A stretch of DNA of 64,000 nt from contig NZ_CP033019.1 in the NCBI RefSeq assembly GCF_003667705.1, positions 5,642,001 through 5,706,000 on the forward strand, given 5' to 3'. The translations under genes and the position numbers were made by a program. The notes under the pieces were generated by a model. That model ran no database searches. It worked only from the letters and a program-made list of their open reading frames with translations, and was not told where the DNA came from. The DNA is from Janthinobacterium agaricidamnosum (GTDB lineage: Bacteria > Pseudomonadota > Gammaproteobacteria > Burkholderiales > Burkholderiaceae_D). Positions 19,686-28,487 of the stretch are shown here, piece by piece (within the stretch, counting starts at the first letter, position 1; each line of letters begins with the position of its first letter).

Positions 19686-20392
19686 GCGGCGGCGCCATTG
19701 TCAGGCACCGTGGGCGCGCGCAATTCACAGACATAGCCCATGCCCCGCAAGGTGTGGATCAGCTTGGGTTCGAACGGATCGTCGAGCTTGCTGCGCAGGC
19801 GTCGGATGGCCGCGTCGATGACATTGGTGTCGCTCTCGAAATTGATGTCCCACACTTGCGAGGCGATGATGGAACGCGACAGCACCTCGCCCTGGCGCCG
19901 CGCCAATAAATGCAGCAAGCCGAATTCCTTGGCCGTCAGGGCGATGCGCTGGCCTTGCCGGCTGACCTTGCGTTTCATCACGTCGATTTCCATGTCGCCG
20001 ATGCGAATGACGTCGTCTTCACGGGGCGGCCCGCGCCGCAGCAGGGTGCGGATGCGCGCCACCAGTTCGGCAAAGGCGAACGGTTTCACCAGATAATCGT
20101 CGGCGCCCAGCTCCAGCCCTTTCACGCGGTCCTGCACTTCGTCGCGCGCCGTGAGAAAAATCACGGGCACGTCCGCGCCACCCTCTTGCAGGCGCAGCGC
20201 GCGCAAGACTTGCCAGCCGTCCATGATGGGCAGCATCACGTCGAGCACGATGAGATCGGGTGACTCCGTACTTGCCATGTGCAAGCCATCGCGGCCATTG
20301 CGCGCCAGGCTCACCGTGAAGCCGGACTCGGCCAGCCCGCGCAGCAGATAGTCGCCCGTCTTCGGTTCGTCTTCGATTACCAGGATACGCAT
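19682..20392 (-). CDS. OmpR/PhoB-family response regulator (CusR/HprR-like)
   Basis: 236-residue two-domain regulator. The receiver has E7-D8, phosphoacceptor D51 in [15 protein letters not shown], and a conserved Lys in [13 protein letters not shown]. The winged-helix DNA-binding domain at about 125-225 includes [22 protein letters not shown] and [15 protein letters not shown]. First gene of the pair with the kinase. AAGGAGAATATAAAACC sits at the -10 to start region of the minus strand complement side; the 138-bp gap to the divergent GlcG-like gene should hold its target site. AAAATGTCAT at 20455-20464 could be a half-site, but a full palindrome is not evident. Confidence 0.92.
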   Translation of the reverse strand: MRILVIEDEPKTGDYLLRGLAESGFTVSLARNGRDGLHMASTESPDLIVLDVMLPIMDGWQVLRALRLQEGGADVPVIFLTARDEVQDRVKGLELGADDYLVKPFAFAELVARIRTLLRRGPPREDDVIRIGDMEIDVMKRKVSRQGQRIALTAKEFGLLHLLARRQGEVLSRSIIASQVWDINFESDTNVIDAAIRRLRSKLDDPFEPKLIHTLRGMGYVCELRAPTVPDNGAAA

Positions 20393-20530
20393 GGCCGCTT
20401 TCTAAGGAGAATATAAAACCATTCTACGCCGCGCACGGACCGCCGCGGATGATAAAAATGTCATGCGGCGATCATCTTCTCGTAGGGCAACACTGACCAT
20501 ACTGGCGCCACCTTATCAACGGACAGCCAC

Positions 20531-21025
20531 ATGAAAACCCTGTTACTCGGCAGTACCCTGCTGTACCTGCTGGCCAGCCCCGCCCACGCCCAGCTGCGCC
20601 AGGTCGATGATCTTTCTCTGGCAATGGCCAACAAGCTGGCGAATGCGGCCATCGCCGCGTGCCAGGCGCAAGGCCGGCATATTGTCGTCAGCGTACTCGA
20701 CCGTGGCGGCAATGTCGTGACCGTGCAGCGCGCCGATGGCGTCGGGCCGCACAACACGGACGCCAGCCGGCGCAAGGCCTACACGGCCCTGTCGACGAAA
20801 AACGATACCCAGGCGCTGGCCGTGGCCGCGCGCGGCAATCCCGACATGGCCAATTTGACGACCGTGCCGGAACTGTTGCTGCTGGGCGGCGGCCTGCCCT
20901 TGCGCGCCAAGGGCGAAGTCGTCGGCGCCATCGGCGTCGCCGGTGGCGGTGGCGCCCTGCAAGACCGGGCCTGCGCCCATGCCGCCCTGGCCGCCATTCC
21001 TGAACTCGATTCCCCCACCCTGTGA
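20531..21025 (+). CDS. Exported GlcG/HbpS-family (DUF336) protein
   Basis: 164-residue protein with a clear signal peptide (MKTLLLGSTLLYLLASPAHA) and a GlcG/HbpS-like domain covering the rest, including GRHIVVSVLDRGGNVVTVQRADGVGPHNTDASRRKAYTA and the GGGLPLRAKGEVVGAIGVAGG turn. Members of this family bind haem or cobalamin-like ligands or act in redox sensing (HbpS works with a two-component system in Streptomyces). Here it is divergent from a kinase/regulator operon and 11 bp before the hydroxyisourate hydrolase gene, so a periplasmic redox- or haem-related role under that regulator is inferred. The ligand is not visible. Confidence 0.82.
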   Translation: MKTLLLGSTLLYLLASPAHAQLRQVDDLSLAMANKLANAAIAACQAQGRHIVVSVLDRGGNVVTVQRADGVGPHNTDASRRKAYTALSTKNDTQALAVAARGNPDMANLTTVPELLLLGGGLPLRAKGEVVGAIGVAGGGGALQDRACAHAALAAIPELDSPTL

Positions 21026-21036
21026 AAGCAACAACG

Positions 21037-21444
21037 ATGACCTATCTGAAAAAAATCACCGCCACCCTGGCCTTCGCCAGCCTGTCCAGCATGGCGCTGG
21101 CCGCCAATCCCTTGAGCGTGCACATCCTCGACCTGCAGAGCGGCCAGCCGACGGCCGGCGTGACGGTCACGCTGGAGCAGAAAAAAGGGGATGCCTGGCA
21201 ACAATTGGGCAGCGCCGTGACGAATGCGCAGGGGCGCATCGCGGCCATGTATCCGGAAAATCAACCCATGCAGGCGGGCGACTACCGCATCGTGTTTAAA
21301 ACCGGCGAGCACTATGCACGGCTGAAACAGGAAACCTTCTTCCCGGAAATCCCCGTGCAATTCCACGTGGAAAAGACCGAGCAGCACTATCACATTCCCT
21401 TGCTGCTCAGCCCTTTCGGCTTTTCCACCTACCGCGGAAACTGA
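21037..21444 (+). CDS. hiuH: Periplasmic 5-hydroxyisourate hydrolase (transthyretin-related)
   Basis: 135-residue protein with signal peptide (MTYLKKITATLAFASLSSMALA). The mature part is a transthyretin-like domain: LSVHILDLQSGQPTAGVTV supplies the first catalytic His, YRIVFKTGEHY the Arg region, and the C-terminal HYHIPLLLSPFGFSTYRGN is the family signature (usually YRGS). It hydrolyses 5-hydroxyisourate, an intermediate of urate breakdown; the exported form is known from enterobacteria. A GTG at 21022 in frame overlaps the previous stop, but the ATG at 21037 gives a normal signal peptide. Cotranscribed with the GlcG-like gene. No uricase or OHCU decarboxylase gene is nearby. Confidence 0.88.
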   Translation: MTYLKKITATLAFASLSSMALAANPLSVHILDLQSGQPTAGVTVTLEQKKGDAWQQLGSAVTNAQGRIAAMYPENQPMQAGDYRIVFKTGEHYARLKQETFFPEIPVQFHVEKTEQHYHIPLLLSPFGFSTYRGN

Positions 21445-21447
21445 AGC

Positions 21448-22146
21448 TTAGCCCAGCGTCTTCGCCGTCTGCCCGAACAGCACGCTTTTCGCGTCGCCGC
21501 TGACGGTGGGCTGCACATTGATTTCGGCTGCCCGCGCATACGCGCGCACGGTGGCGGGACGGGCGGCGATGGCCGCGAACCAGCGCGCCAGGTGCGGGAA
21601 GTCTTCCAGCTTCTGGCGCTGGCGTGCGTGCGGCACGATCCACGGGTAGATCGCCATGTCGGCGATGGAATACGTGTCGCCGGCCACGAATGCGCGGTCC
21701 GCCAGGCGCTTGTTCAGCACGCCGTATAGCCGGTTCGTTTCATTGACGTAGCGCGTGATGGCATAGTCGATCGGTTCGGGCGCATATTGCACGAAATGGT
21801 GGTTTTGCCCGGCCATGGGGCCAAGGCCGCCCATTTGCCAGAACAGCCACTGCATGACCTCGGCACGTCCCCGGACGTCGGCCGGCAGGAATTGCCCGCT
21901 TTTCTCGGCCAGGTATTGCAAAATCGCGCCCGACTCGAACAGCGACAGGGGCGCGCCGCCATCCGCCGGCGCCTGGTCGACGATGGCGGGAATGCGGTTG
22001 TTCGGTGCGATGGCAAGAAACTCGGGCTTGAACTGCTCGCCCTTGCCGATATGCACGGGAATGATGTTGTAGGGGATGCCCGCTTCTTCCAGGAACATCG
22101 TCACCTTGTGCCCGTTGGGCGTGGTCCAGTAATACAGGTCGATCAT
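21448..22146 (-). CDS. Glutathione S-transferase (YfcG/YghU-like)
   Basis: 232-residue GST. The thioredoxin-like N-terminal domain (1-85) opens MIDLYYWTTPNGHKVTMFLEEAGIPYNIIPVHI, with the T-P-N segment used by YfcG-type disulfide-bond oxidoreductases in place of a catalytic Ser/Tyr, and the LFESGAILQYLAEKSG glutathione-binding motif follows. The C-terminal helical domain (95-205) contains YSIADMAIYPWI. GGAAAG precedes the ATG at 22146; the longer in-frame opening is not conserved. It converges with hiuH, 3 bp apart. YfcG relatives reduce disulfides with glutathione, which would suit the oxidant theme of the neighbours; that link is inference. Confidence 0.9.
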   Translation of the reverse strand: MIDLYYWTTPNGHKVTMFLEEAGIPYNIIPVHIGKGEQFKPEFLAIAPNNRIPAIVDQAPADGGAPLSLFESGAILQYLAEKSGQFLPADVRGRAEVMQWLFWQMGGLGPMAGQNHHFVQYAPEPIDYAITRYVNETNRLYGVLNKRLADRAFVAGDTYSIADMAIYPWIVPHARQRQKLEDFPHLARWFAAIAARPATVRAYARAAEINVQPTVSGDAKSVLFGQTAKTLG

Positions 22147-22335
22147 CGTGGTCTTTCCAGGTAGATGAGTAGGGGCAGGCGCACTTGGCAGAACTATTGT
22201 CGCGCCGCAACTGATATGCATGGATATAATGCCACGTAAGCGAAAAACAAGACGGCGCCCCGGCAGGGCAAGCATTCACTAGCGCCGTCACGCAGGCATC
22301 CCGACATTCCAGAGTACAAACAAAGAAAGCCGACC

Positions 22336-22761
22336 ATGCGCAAACTCCTGATCGTCACGCTGTCCGTCCTGCTGTCAGGCTGTGTCCAGGACTTCGCCAT
22401 CTACATGTTCGACGGCCAGGACCATTCCCTGACCGTGCGTCGCCAGCAACGTTATTTTTGGCAAGACACCGTGGAAGTGCAGCTGATGGCCACCAACCTG
22501 CCGCAATGCCAGCGCCTGCATACGCTGTCCACCGATGCGCCGGCCGACATCAAGGTCGAGCTGTTTGCGGCCGGCGATGGCCTGTGGAATATCCGCATGG
22601 GCAAGCAGCTGTGGCAGGCGGAAACGAATACCTGCAATGAGCTGACGGAAATGGAAAACGACCCGAAAGCCGACCTGGGCCAGCCGGTCGGGCAATTCGT
22701 GGTCGTCGATGACAAGCTGGAATTCGAGCCGGCGCCGCAAGCGGCGGCACCGGCTCAATAG
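22336..22761 (+). CDS. Small putative lipoprotein of unknown function
   Basis: 141 residues with an N-terminal lipobox (LLIVTLSVLLSGC, Cys16), so predicted to be lipid-anchored in the envelope. The mature part has YFWQDTVEVQLMATNLPQCQRLH and a second Cys in ETNTCNEL that could form a disulfide with the earlier Cys, and an Ala/Pro tail. No family is recognised. It converges with the chemoreceptor at 22766-24409, 4 bp apart. Upstream 60 bp hold its promoter and the gap to the GST start. Confidence 0.75.
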   Translation: MRKLLIVTLSVLLSGCVQDFAIYMFDGQDHSLTVRRQQRYFWQDTVEVQLMATNLPQCQRLHTLSTDAPADIKVELFAAGDGLWNIRMGKQLWQAETNTCNELTEMENDPKADLGQPVGQFVVVDDKLEFEPAPQAAAPAQ

Positions 22762-22765
22762 GAAC

Positions 22766-24409
22766 TTAGCGCGCCGCCAGGCTGCGCAGCGGCTTTTTCG
22801 CCACGGCGCGTGGCGCGGCCGAGCTTGCCGCCAGGCGCGGCGATGTTCCCGGTTCCTGCGCCGACAGTTTGAAGCGCGCCACCAGTTGCGCCAGCACGGC
22901 CGCCTGATCCTGCATGCTCGACGCCGCTGCCGCCGCTTCTTCCACCAGTGCCGCATTTTGCTGCGTCACGCTGTCCATCTCCGTGATCGCCTGGTTGACG
23001 TGGCCGATGCCCGTGCTTTGCTCATGCGAGGCGGCCGTGATGTCGGCCATGATGTCGGTCACGCGCGACACGCTGGCCACCACCTGATCCATGGTCGTGC
23101 CCGCCTGTGCGACGAGCGTGCTGCCGGCCGCGATGCTGTCGACGGAAGCGCCGATCAGTTCCTTGATTTCCTTCGCCGCGCCTGCGGATCGTTGCGCCAG
23201 ATTGCGCACTTCCGACGCCACGACGGCGAAGCCGCGTCCCTGTTCGCCCGCGCGCGCCGCTTCCACGGCCGCGTTCAAGGCCAGGATATTCGTCTGGAAA
23301 GCGATGCCGTCAATGACGCCGATGATGTCGACAATCTTGCGCGACGAAGCGTTGATGGTGTCCATGGTACCGATCACTTGCGCCACCACGGCGCCGCCCT
23401 GGCGGGCCACGGCGGAAGCGGACTGCGCCAGTTCATTCGCCTGCACGGCATTGCCCGCGTTTTGCGTCACGGTCGAGGTCAACTCCTCCATCGAGGCCGC
23501 CGTTTCTTCCAGCGAACTGGCTTGCATTTCCGTGCGCGCCGACAAGTCCATATTGCCGCTGGCAATCTCGCTCGATGCCGTCGCGATCGTCTCGGCACTG
23601 TGGCGGATTTCGCTGATCGCGTCGACCAGGTTGGCCTGCATGGTTTTCATCGCGTACAGCACGCTGTGGCGGTCGCTGGCATGCGTGCGCACGACGCCGC
23701 TCAAATCGTTATTCGCGATCTTTTCCGCCACGTCGGCCGCATACTCGGGATCGCCGCCCAGCGCATGGCGCAGGCTGCGGTTGATCACGACGACGACGGC
23801 GGCCAGCAGGCCGCACACCAGCACCAGCACGCCCAGCGAGGTGAGCAGCGACTGGCGGAAGGCCGCGTCGATATCATCCATGTACACGCCCACCACCAGG
23901 GTCCAGGCCCACGGCTTGTAGGCCACCACGCGGCTCATCTTCGGTTCGGGCGTCTTCTGGCCCGGGCGGGGGAAGTAATAGTGGACGAAGCCCTTGCCCG
24001 CATCGCTCTTGCCGACGGCAACGATGTCGCGGTACAGATAGGTGCCGTTGGCATCTTTAAAATCCGACATGTTCTTGCCGTTGGTTTGCGGCGCGGCGGG
24101 ATTCATCACCACGACGGCATCGAGATTGATGATGGACAAATAACCGGTCTCGCCGAAACGCATGCTCTTGATGACGGCGGTGGCCTGCTTTTGCGCTTCT
24201 TCCTGCGTCAAGGCACCGCTGGCGGCCAGGTCGCCGAACATCTTGACGGCGCCCAGGCCCAGGTCGGCGGCATTGCTCAGGTCGGCGCTGCGCTCTTCGA
24301 TGCGGATCTTGCGAATTTCCAGGGCGTTGTAGACAAAAATAACGGTGATGCACAACAGGCTGCAAATCAGGGGAATCCATAACTTCTGCTGGAACGTCAA
24401 TTTCTTCAT
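22766..24409 (-). CDS. Methyl-accepting chemotaxis protein with sCache_2 sensor
   Basis: 547-residue chemoreceptor. TM1 is at about 10-30. A single Cache domain spans about 40-180 and contains [19 protein letters not shown] and a late [17 protein letters not shown], the typical sCache_2 closing strand. TM2 is at 187-209, then HAMP and the signalling domain with [21 protein letters not shown]. Unlike the other two receptors it lacks the WEEF tail, ending [10 protein letters not shown]. The ATG at 24409 has GGAGA upstream. sCache_2 receptors often sense small carboxylates or organic acids, but nothing here fixes the ligand. Confidence 0.93.
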   Translation of the reverse strand: MKKLTFQQKLWIPLICSLLCITVIFVYNALEIRKIRIEERSADLSNAADLGLGAVKMFGDLAASGALTQEEAQKQATAVIKSMRFGETGYLSIINLDAVVVMNPAAPQTNGKNMSDFKDANGTYLYRDIVAVGKSDAGKGFVHYYFPRPGQKTPEPKMSRVVAYKPWAWTLVVGVYMDDIDAAFRQSLLTSLGVLVLVCGLLAAVVVVINRSLRHALGGDPEYAADVAEKIANNDLSGVVRTHASDRHSVLYAMKTMQANLVDAISEIRHSAETIATASSEIASGNMDLSARTEMQASSLEETAASMEELTSTVTQNAGNAVQANELAQSASAVARQGGAVVAQVIGTMDTINASSRKIVDIIGVIDGIAFQTNILALNAAVEAARAGEQGRGFAVVASEVRNLAQRSAGAAKEIKELIGASVDSIAAGSTLVAQAGTTMDQVVASVSRVTDIMADITAASHEQSTGIGHVNQAITEMDSVTQQNAALVEEAAAAASSMQDQAAVLAQLVARFKLSAQEPGTSPRLAASSAAPRAVAKKPLRSLAAR

Positions 24410-24734
24410 GCTGTGTCTCCGACTCTCTATTGTGCGGCGATGGGGCGTGGCCCGCTTCCAGCTGGGCAAGCCCGGAATGCGGCGGCGACGGTGCTCTGGC
24501 GACACCGTTCAGACGTCTCCAGCATACGCTCGAACGACCGATATTTACAATGCCGGGAGGCAATGATTTTTGCCCGGTGTTGTTAATGCGTTGCGACAAT
24601 TGATGAGAATTGAGGTTGCACTGCGATGTTGCATTGCAGTAAAAAAGGATGCGGATAGGCAGCGGCAAGGCACGCGTGGAGGGCGGGCGTGTGTCAAAAT
24701 GCACGCCAGATCGATTGAATCACGAAAGCACAGC
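24410..24734. other. Intergenic region, no gene seen (325 bp)
   Basis: Separates the divergent chemoreceptor and the small gene at 24735. It should carry both promoters; no repeat, terminator or known operator was recognised. Confidence 0.5.
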
Positions 24735-25100
24735 ATGACCAAGAATGAAGCCATGAAACGCATCAACGACCGCCTGGGCAAACCCACGCTGACGGACAAG
24801 AACACGCATTTTGCCAGCGTCGCCAGCTATGGCACGGACGAAGGCTGGTGGCTGAAGATCCCCTTCCTGACGTTCAAGCAGGAATTGCACTTCATCCTCA
24901 ACAACGAAAAGACGAAGAGCTTCCAGCACCTGAAGATCGGCGCCAACCAGATTCTCAGCCCGGGCATGAAGTTCCGCAGCACGGGCGGCGCGGCCGACGC
25001 CTTCATGTCGGCCTCGGCGCCGAAACGCCTGATCGACTTGCTCGACGGCGGCAGCAAGTACAACTTTACAAAACACTTCGTCAACGACTACCGCTACTAA
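24735..25100 (+). CDS. Small cytoplasmic protein of unknown function
   Basis: 121 residues, no signal peptide or membrane segment. It contains GTDEGWWLKIPFLTFKQELHFILNN and the C-terminal KYNFTKHFVNDYRY; the middle is basic and Ser/Gly-rich. The ATG at 24735 is preceded by CGAAAGCACAGC; an in-frame opening from 24570 would add 55 residues rich in Arg and Cys that look non-coding. No family recognised. The structured repeat at 25103 begins 3 bp after its stop and may serve as its 3' end. Confidence 0.65.
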   Translation: MTKNEAMKRINDRLGKPTLTDKNTHFASVASYGTDEGWWLKIPFLTFKQELHFILNNEKTKSFQHLKIGANQILSPGMKFRSTGGAADAFMSASAPKRLIDLLDGGSKYNFTKHFVNDYRY

Positions 25101-25102
25101 AA

Positions 25103-25232
25103 CACCTGACCAAACCTGCTGCGCGGCGCGCTTTGCGGCCTGCGATGCTCACCGGCTCGGCGCCCCCGTACAAAAGTACGGTTGCGCTTCTTGGCCACAA
25201 ATCACTGCCGCTCGCTACGGTTTTGTCAGGTG
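25103..25232. repeat. Dispersed structured element, copy A (130 bp)
   Basis: Outer arms CACCTGACCAAACC (25103-25116) and GGTTTTGTCAGGTG (25219-25232) are complementary at 13 of 14 positions. The body shares long identical blocks with copy B at 33619-33738 (for example CTGCGCGGCGCGCTTTGCGG and CACAAATCACTGCCGCTCGC). A central hairpin CCGTACaaaaGTACGG sits at 25167-25182. Compared with copy B it has about 13 extra bases (GCTCGGCGCCCCC region). Located right after a stop codon. Confidence 0.8.
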
Positions 25233-25244
25233 CTCTTGGCGTTG

Positions 25245-25652
25245 TTAGTTTTCCCTTGGAGGCAGCCAGGCCCTGAGCAAATGTTGGGCGATGTCGAGCG
25301 CGTCATCGCGGCTGGTGCCAAAGTGTAAAGGGTAGCCCCAGAACTGGCCGAACATGACGGCAAAGGCCTTGCCGGCCAGGCGCTTGGCGGCGCTCGGTTC
25401 GACCAGCACCATGCCCTGGATATACGCACGCAGGGCAGCCTTGTGCCGTTTCATCCACAGCACGGCGCGCTTGCGCTCTTCCTGCGGATGGTCATGCCCA
25501 TCCTCGTCCAGGCCTTCTTCGCTGAGAATCACAAACGCTTGCTGGCGCGCCAGCAAGTCCTCGAACTGGCTGAACAAGGCATCGTCGGGGCCGCTGGCGG
25601 CGTTGTCGCGGCGCATCCAGACGAGGGGGAAATCGGTGATATCGAGTTGCAT
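25245..25652 (-). CDS. Protein of unknown function
   Basis: 135-residue soluble protein starting MQLDITDFPLVWMRRDN, with a conserved-looking centre (EERKRAVLWMKRHKAALRAYIQGMVLVEPSAAKRLAGKAFAVMFGQFWGYPLHF). The ATG at 25652 has GGAG seven bases upstream; an in-frame TTG 15 bp earlier is weaker. No family is named with confidence. It ends 12 bp from the structured repeat copy A, which thus lies between the ends of two convergent genes. The AraC gene at 25822 is divergent from it. Confidence 0.7.
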   Translation of the reverse strand: MQLDITDFPLVWMRRDNAASGPDDALFSQFEDLLARQQAFVILSEEGLDEDGHDHPQEERKRAVLWMKRHKAALRAYIQGMVLVEPSAAKRLAGKAFAVMFGQFWGYPLHFGTSRDDALDIAQHLLRAWLPPREN

Positions 25653-25821
25653 GGGGGACTCCTTCAAGGGGGTTGCCGTTTCTCCTCACCTTCATCAGAA
25701 CACGGGCGGCGGCGGTTGCCGTTGAAGCGGGGCTGCGGATAGCCATACGATACCGATGACGGCGCCCGACGTCATTGCATACAATAGCCACAATATTATT
25801 CAATCCAGCCAAAGTCATCCC

Positions 25822-26664
25822 ATGCCCCATCCCCTCTTGCCCAGCATGCTGACGGCCCATCTGGGTCTGGACGACGATGCCTCCATCCTCGATTTCGACG
25901 TCGACGGCGTGCTGCGCCCCTTGCTGGCCGTGGGCCTGGCCAGCGTGCCAGAGGATGCGGAGCAGGCGCCGCACCAGCACCGCAAGGGGCAGCTGCTGTA
26001 CGCCACGCGGGGCGTGATCCATTGCGAAGTAGAAAGTGGAGTGTGGATCGTGCCGCCCCAGTGCGCCGTGTGGATACCGGGCGGCCTGATGCATTCGGCG
26101 CAGGGCGTGGGCGAGGCCGAGTGCTACTGCCTGTTTATCGAGCCGGCCACGGCGCCGGCCTTGCCGGCCATCTGCTGCACCGTGGCTGTCTCGCCCCTGT
26201 TGCGCGAACTCATCACCAAGGCGGCCGGTTTTCCCACCCTGATCGCGCTGCAGGGCGCGCAGGAACGCCTGGTGGCCACCCTGCTCGACGAATTGGCGGT
26301 CGCGCCCGTGGAAGACTTGCATCTGCCAATGCCGCGCGATGCGCGTTTGCGCCGCCTGGCCGCCCTGCTGCTGGCGCAGCCAGCCGATAAAAGCACCCTG
26401 GCCGAGTGGGCCAGCCGCATCGGCATGAGCGAGCGCAGCATGACCCGGCTGTCGCTGGAGGAAATGGGCATGAGCGTGGGCGGCTGGCGCCGACAACTGC
26501 ACGTGATCCTGGCCTTGCAACGGCTGGCGCAAGGCCACAGCGTGAAAGCGGTGGCGCTGGAACTCGGTTATGAAAATACCAGCGGTTTTGTCACCATGTT
26601 CCGCAAGGCCGTGGGCAAGCCGCCGGCCCGCTACCTGGCGGAACGGGAATCCGGGCGCGCATGA
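25822..26664 (+). CDS. AraC-family regulator with cupin N-terminus
   Basis: 280-residue regulator. A cupin-like domain occupies about 40-110 (HQHRKGQLLYATRGVIHCEVESGVWIVPPQCAVWIPGGLMHS), and the two helix-turn-helix motifs are at about 180-275 (RIGMSERSMTRLSLEEMGMSV, LGYENTSGFVTMFRKAVGKPPARYL). The ATG at 25822 is chosen over one 66 bp upstream because the longer N-terminus is not family-like. No adjacent operon is an obvious target; the divergent unknown gene at 25245-25652 is the nearest. Same architecture as the regulator at 5840. Confidence 0.88.
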   Translation: MPHPLLPSMLTAHLGLDDDASILDFDVDGVLRPLLAVGLASVPEDAEQAPHQHRKGQLLYATRGVIHCEVESGVWIVPPQCAVWIPGGLMHSAQGVGEAECYCLFIEPATAPALPAICCTVAVSPLLRELITKAAGFPTLIALQGAQERLVATLLDELAVAPVEDLHLPMPRDARLRRLAALLLAQPADKSTLAEWASRIGMSERSMTRLSLEEMGMSVGGWRRQLHVILALQRLAQGHSVKAVALELGYENTSGFVTMFRKAVGKPPARYLAERESGRA

Positions 26665-26687
26665 AAAAAGGCGGCATATGCCGCCTT
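26665..26687 (-). terminator. Terminator after folE
   Basis: Perfect palindrome GGCGGCATATGCCGCC at 26670-26685 with a run of T on the minus strand (the A-run 26665-26669). It directly follows the AraC stop, so it lies between two convergent genes; the T-run favours use by folE. Confidence 0.75.
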
Positions 26688-26709
26688 CGTCCCGCATCGT
26701 CGCCGAAAA

Positions 26710-27276
26710 TCAGACTTCGCGCGCCAGGGCCAGAAATTCCGTGCGCAGCGCCAGGTTCGGCTGCATCTCGCCCAGCATGGCCGAGGTGATGGTTTCTTCG
26801 CCCGGCGTGCGGATGCCGCGGCTTTCCATGCACAGGTGGCGGCAGCGTACGACCACGCCCACCGATTTCGGTTCCAGCACTTCCATCAGCGCATTGGCGA
26901 TCTGCATCGTCATGCGTTCCTGCACTTGCAGGCGCTTGGAGAAGCAATCGACGAGGCGCGTCAGTTTCGACAGGCCGACGATCTTGCCGTTGGGCACGTA
27001 GCCGATGGTGGCCTTGCCGAAGAACGGCGCCAGATGGTGTTCGCAGTGGCTGTAGACGGGGATGCCGCGCACGACGATCAGCTCGTTGTACTGTTCCGCG
27101 CCATCTTCAAAGGCTTTCAGCAAGTCCACCGGGTCCTGGCCATAACCGGACGTCCAGTGCTTCCACGCCTTGGCCACGCGCGCCGGCGTTTCCAGCAAGC
27201 CAGGACGCTGCGGATCTTCACCAAAGCTGCTGATCAGCCGGCGCCAGTCGTTTTCGGAGAATTCTTCTTGAGACAT
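26710..27276 (-). CDS. folE: GTP cyclohydrolase I
   Basis: 188-residue cytoplasmic enzyme that converts GTP to 7,8-dihydroneopterin triphosphate, first step of tetrahydrofolate (and pterin) synthesis. Zinc ligands are visible as C78 and H81 in YSHCEHHLAPFFG and C149 in VVVRCRHLCMESRG; other family blocks are GKATIGYVPNGKIVGLSKLTRLVD and QERMTMQIANAL. GGGTGG precedes the ATG at 27276. Downstream of nudC on the same strand with an 81-bp gap. Homodecameric in characterised members. Confidence 0.96.
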   Translation of the reverse strand: MSQEEFSENDWRRLISSFGEDPQRPGLLETPARVAKAWKHWTSGYGQDPVDLLKAFEDGAEQYNELIVVRGIPVYSHCEHHLAPFFGKATIGYVPNGKIVGLSKLTRLVDCFSKRLQVQERMTMQIANALMEVLEPKSVGVVVRCRHLCMESRGIRTPGEETITSAMLGEMQPNLALRTEFLALAREV

Positions 27277-27357
27277 GCTAAACCACCCTAAAATTTTCAA
27301 TTGCCGCCAGTATATAGAAAATGCGGCAGGCTGCCTGAGCAGCCCCTGCTTTTCCCG

Positions 27358-28191
27358 CTACGCCGGCGGCCGGTGCGCGCTCACCAGCAGCGCGGAGATC
27401 GACACGCTCGAACTCGGTTCCGGCCACGCATCGCCGGGGCCGAACCAGCGCGCCTCGGCGATCTCGTTCTCGTCGAGGCGGACCTCGCCATCGAGATAAT
27501 CGGCTGTAAACGCGATCATCAGCGAATGGGGAAACGGCCAGGACTGGCTCATGAAGTACTGCAAGTTATGCACGCGCAAGCCCACCTCTTCCATCACTTC
27601 GCGGTGCACGGCTTCCTCGATCGATTCGCCCGCTTCCAGGAAACCGGCCAGCGGGCTGAAGCGCTGCGATGGCGAATTTTTATGCATCGCCAGCAACACC
27701 TGGTCGCCCTTGCGGATGAGCACCATCATGGCGGGCGAAATGCGCGGGTACGCGAGCATGCCGCAGGCGGCGCACGTAAAGCAGCGTTCACCGCGCGTGC
27801 GCTGCATGGGCGTGGCGCACACGCCGCAATGGCGGTGCGTGCGCGCCCATTCGGCCAACTGCACGGCGCGGCTGGCCAGGCCCAGGAAGTCATCGTTGAC
27901 GGCGTTGAACAGCGAACGCATGCCGTGATACGCCAAGCCGCTATCGGCGGGCAACAACTCCGCATCCGTCCAGACCGTCTGACAATAGCGGCCCTGCCAC
28001 CAGCCCACGGGCTGGGCGCGGCTCAGGTCGATATCGAGCACTGCCACCTCGGCGGCAGTGGGCAGGGTCAGCCCGGGCATACGCAACAGCAGGCGCCCGC
28101 GGTGAAAGACGAATGTCAGCGTCTCGGTGGCGGCCGGGGCCGGTTCGGGCGTGTCGATCAGGGGGACGAAGGCAGGGGGAGTGTGCAGCAT
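27358..28191 (-). CDS. nudC: NAD(+) diphosphatase (NADH pyrophosphatase)
   Basis: 277-residue Nudix hydrolase splitting NAD(H) into NMN(H) and AMP; the family also removes NAD caps from RNA. The zinc ribbon uses C122, C125, C140 and C143 (HCGVC ... CFTCAACG), and the Nudix box runs about 183-205 (GFLEAGESIEEAVHREVMEE). The NudC-specific SQxWPFPxS motif is present as SQSWPFPHS. The start is uncertain: the ATG at 28191 lacks a strong ribosome site, and an in-frame ATG at 28254 would add 21 residues. Confidence 0.92.
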   Translation of the reverse strand: MLHTPPAFVPLIDTPEPAPAATETLTFVFHRGRLLLRMPGLTLPTAAEVAVLDIDLSRAQPVGWWQGRYCQTVWTDAELLPADSGLAYHGMRSLFNAVNDDFLGLASRAVQLAEWARTHRHCGVCATPMQRTRGERCFTCAACGMLAYPRISPAMMVLIRKGDQVLLAMHKNSPSQRFSPLAGFLEAGESIEEAVHREVMEEVGLRVHNLQYFMSQSWPFPHSLMIAFTADYLDGEVRLDENEIAEARWFGPGDAWPEPSSSVSISALLVSAHRPPA

Positions 28192-28341
28192 GTGCTGGGA
28201 AGAAATTTGTAAAGGTTGCTCATCATACTCCCGCTGCCAAACGCTTGCGCGCATAGCAGCGCCCGGACTGCAAAGCAAGCATTCATGAGCCATGCGCGTG
28301 TTTTTTTTGCGCTAAGTCCAATCCGTTGCGTAAACGATACT

Positions 28342-28360
28342 GATAACGATTCTCATTTAC
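28342..28360 (+). promoter_or_regulatory. Fur box upstream of the siderophore receptor
   Basis: GATAACGATTCTCATTTAC matches 14 of 19 positions of the classical Fur consensus GATAATGATAATCATTATC. It lies about 130 bp before the receptor ATG, in the 296-bp gap between nudC and the receptor. It indicates iron repression of the receptor gene. Confidence 0.8.
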
Positions 28361-28487
28361 GAAATAGCGCCCAGTTATTACAATACCGCCTATTCCGTCT
28401 CCATCGCCAGCCACTTGCCCGCGTGCCCAAGCACTGCGGCGCAGAGCCAGCCAGGAACCACCACCCTGAACTTATCGAGAGAGCAAG

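Noticed and set aside
20393..20530. A CusR/HprR box in the regulator/GlcG-like gap
   Set aside because: Only a half-site AAAATGTCAT is visible; no full dyad could be identified, so no operator was annotated.
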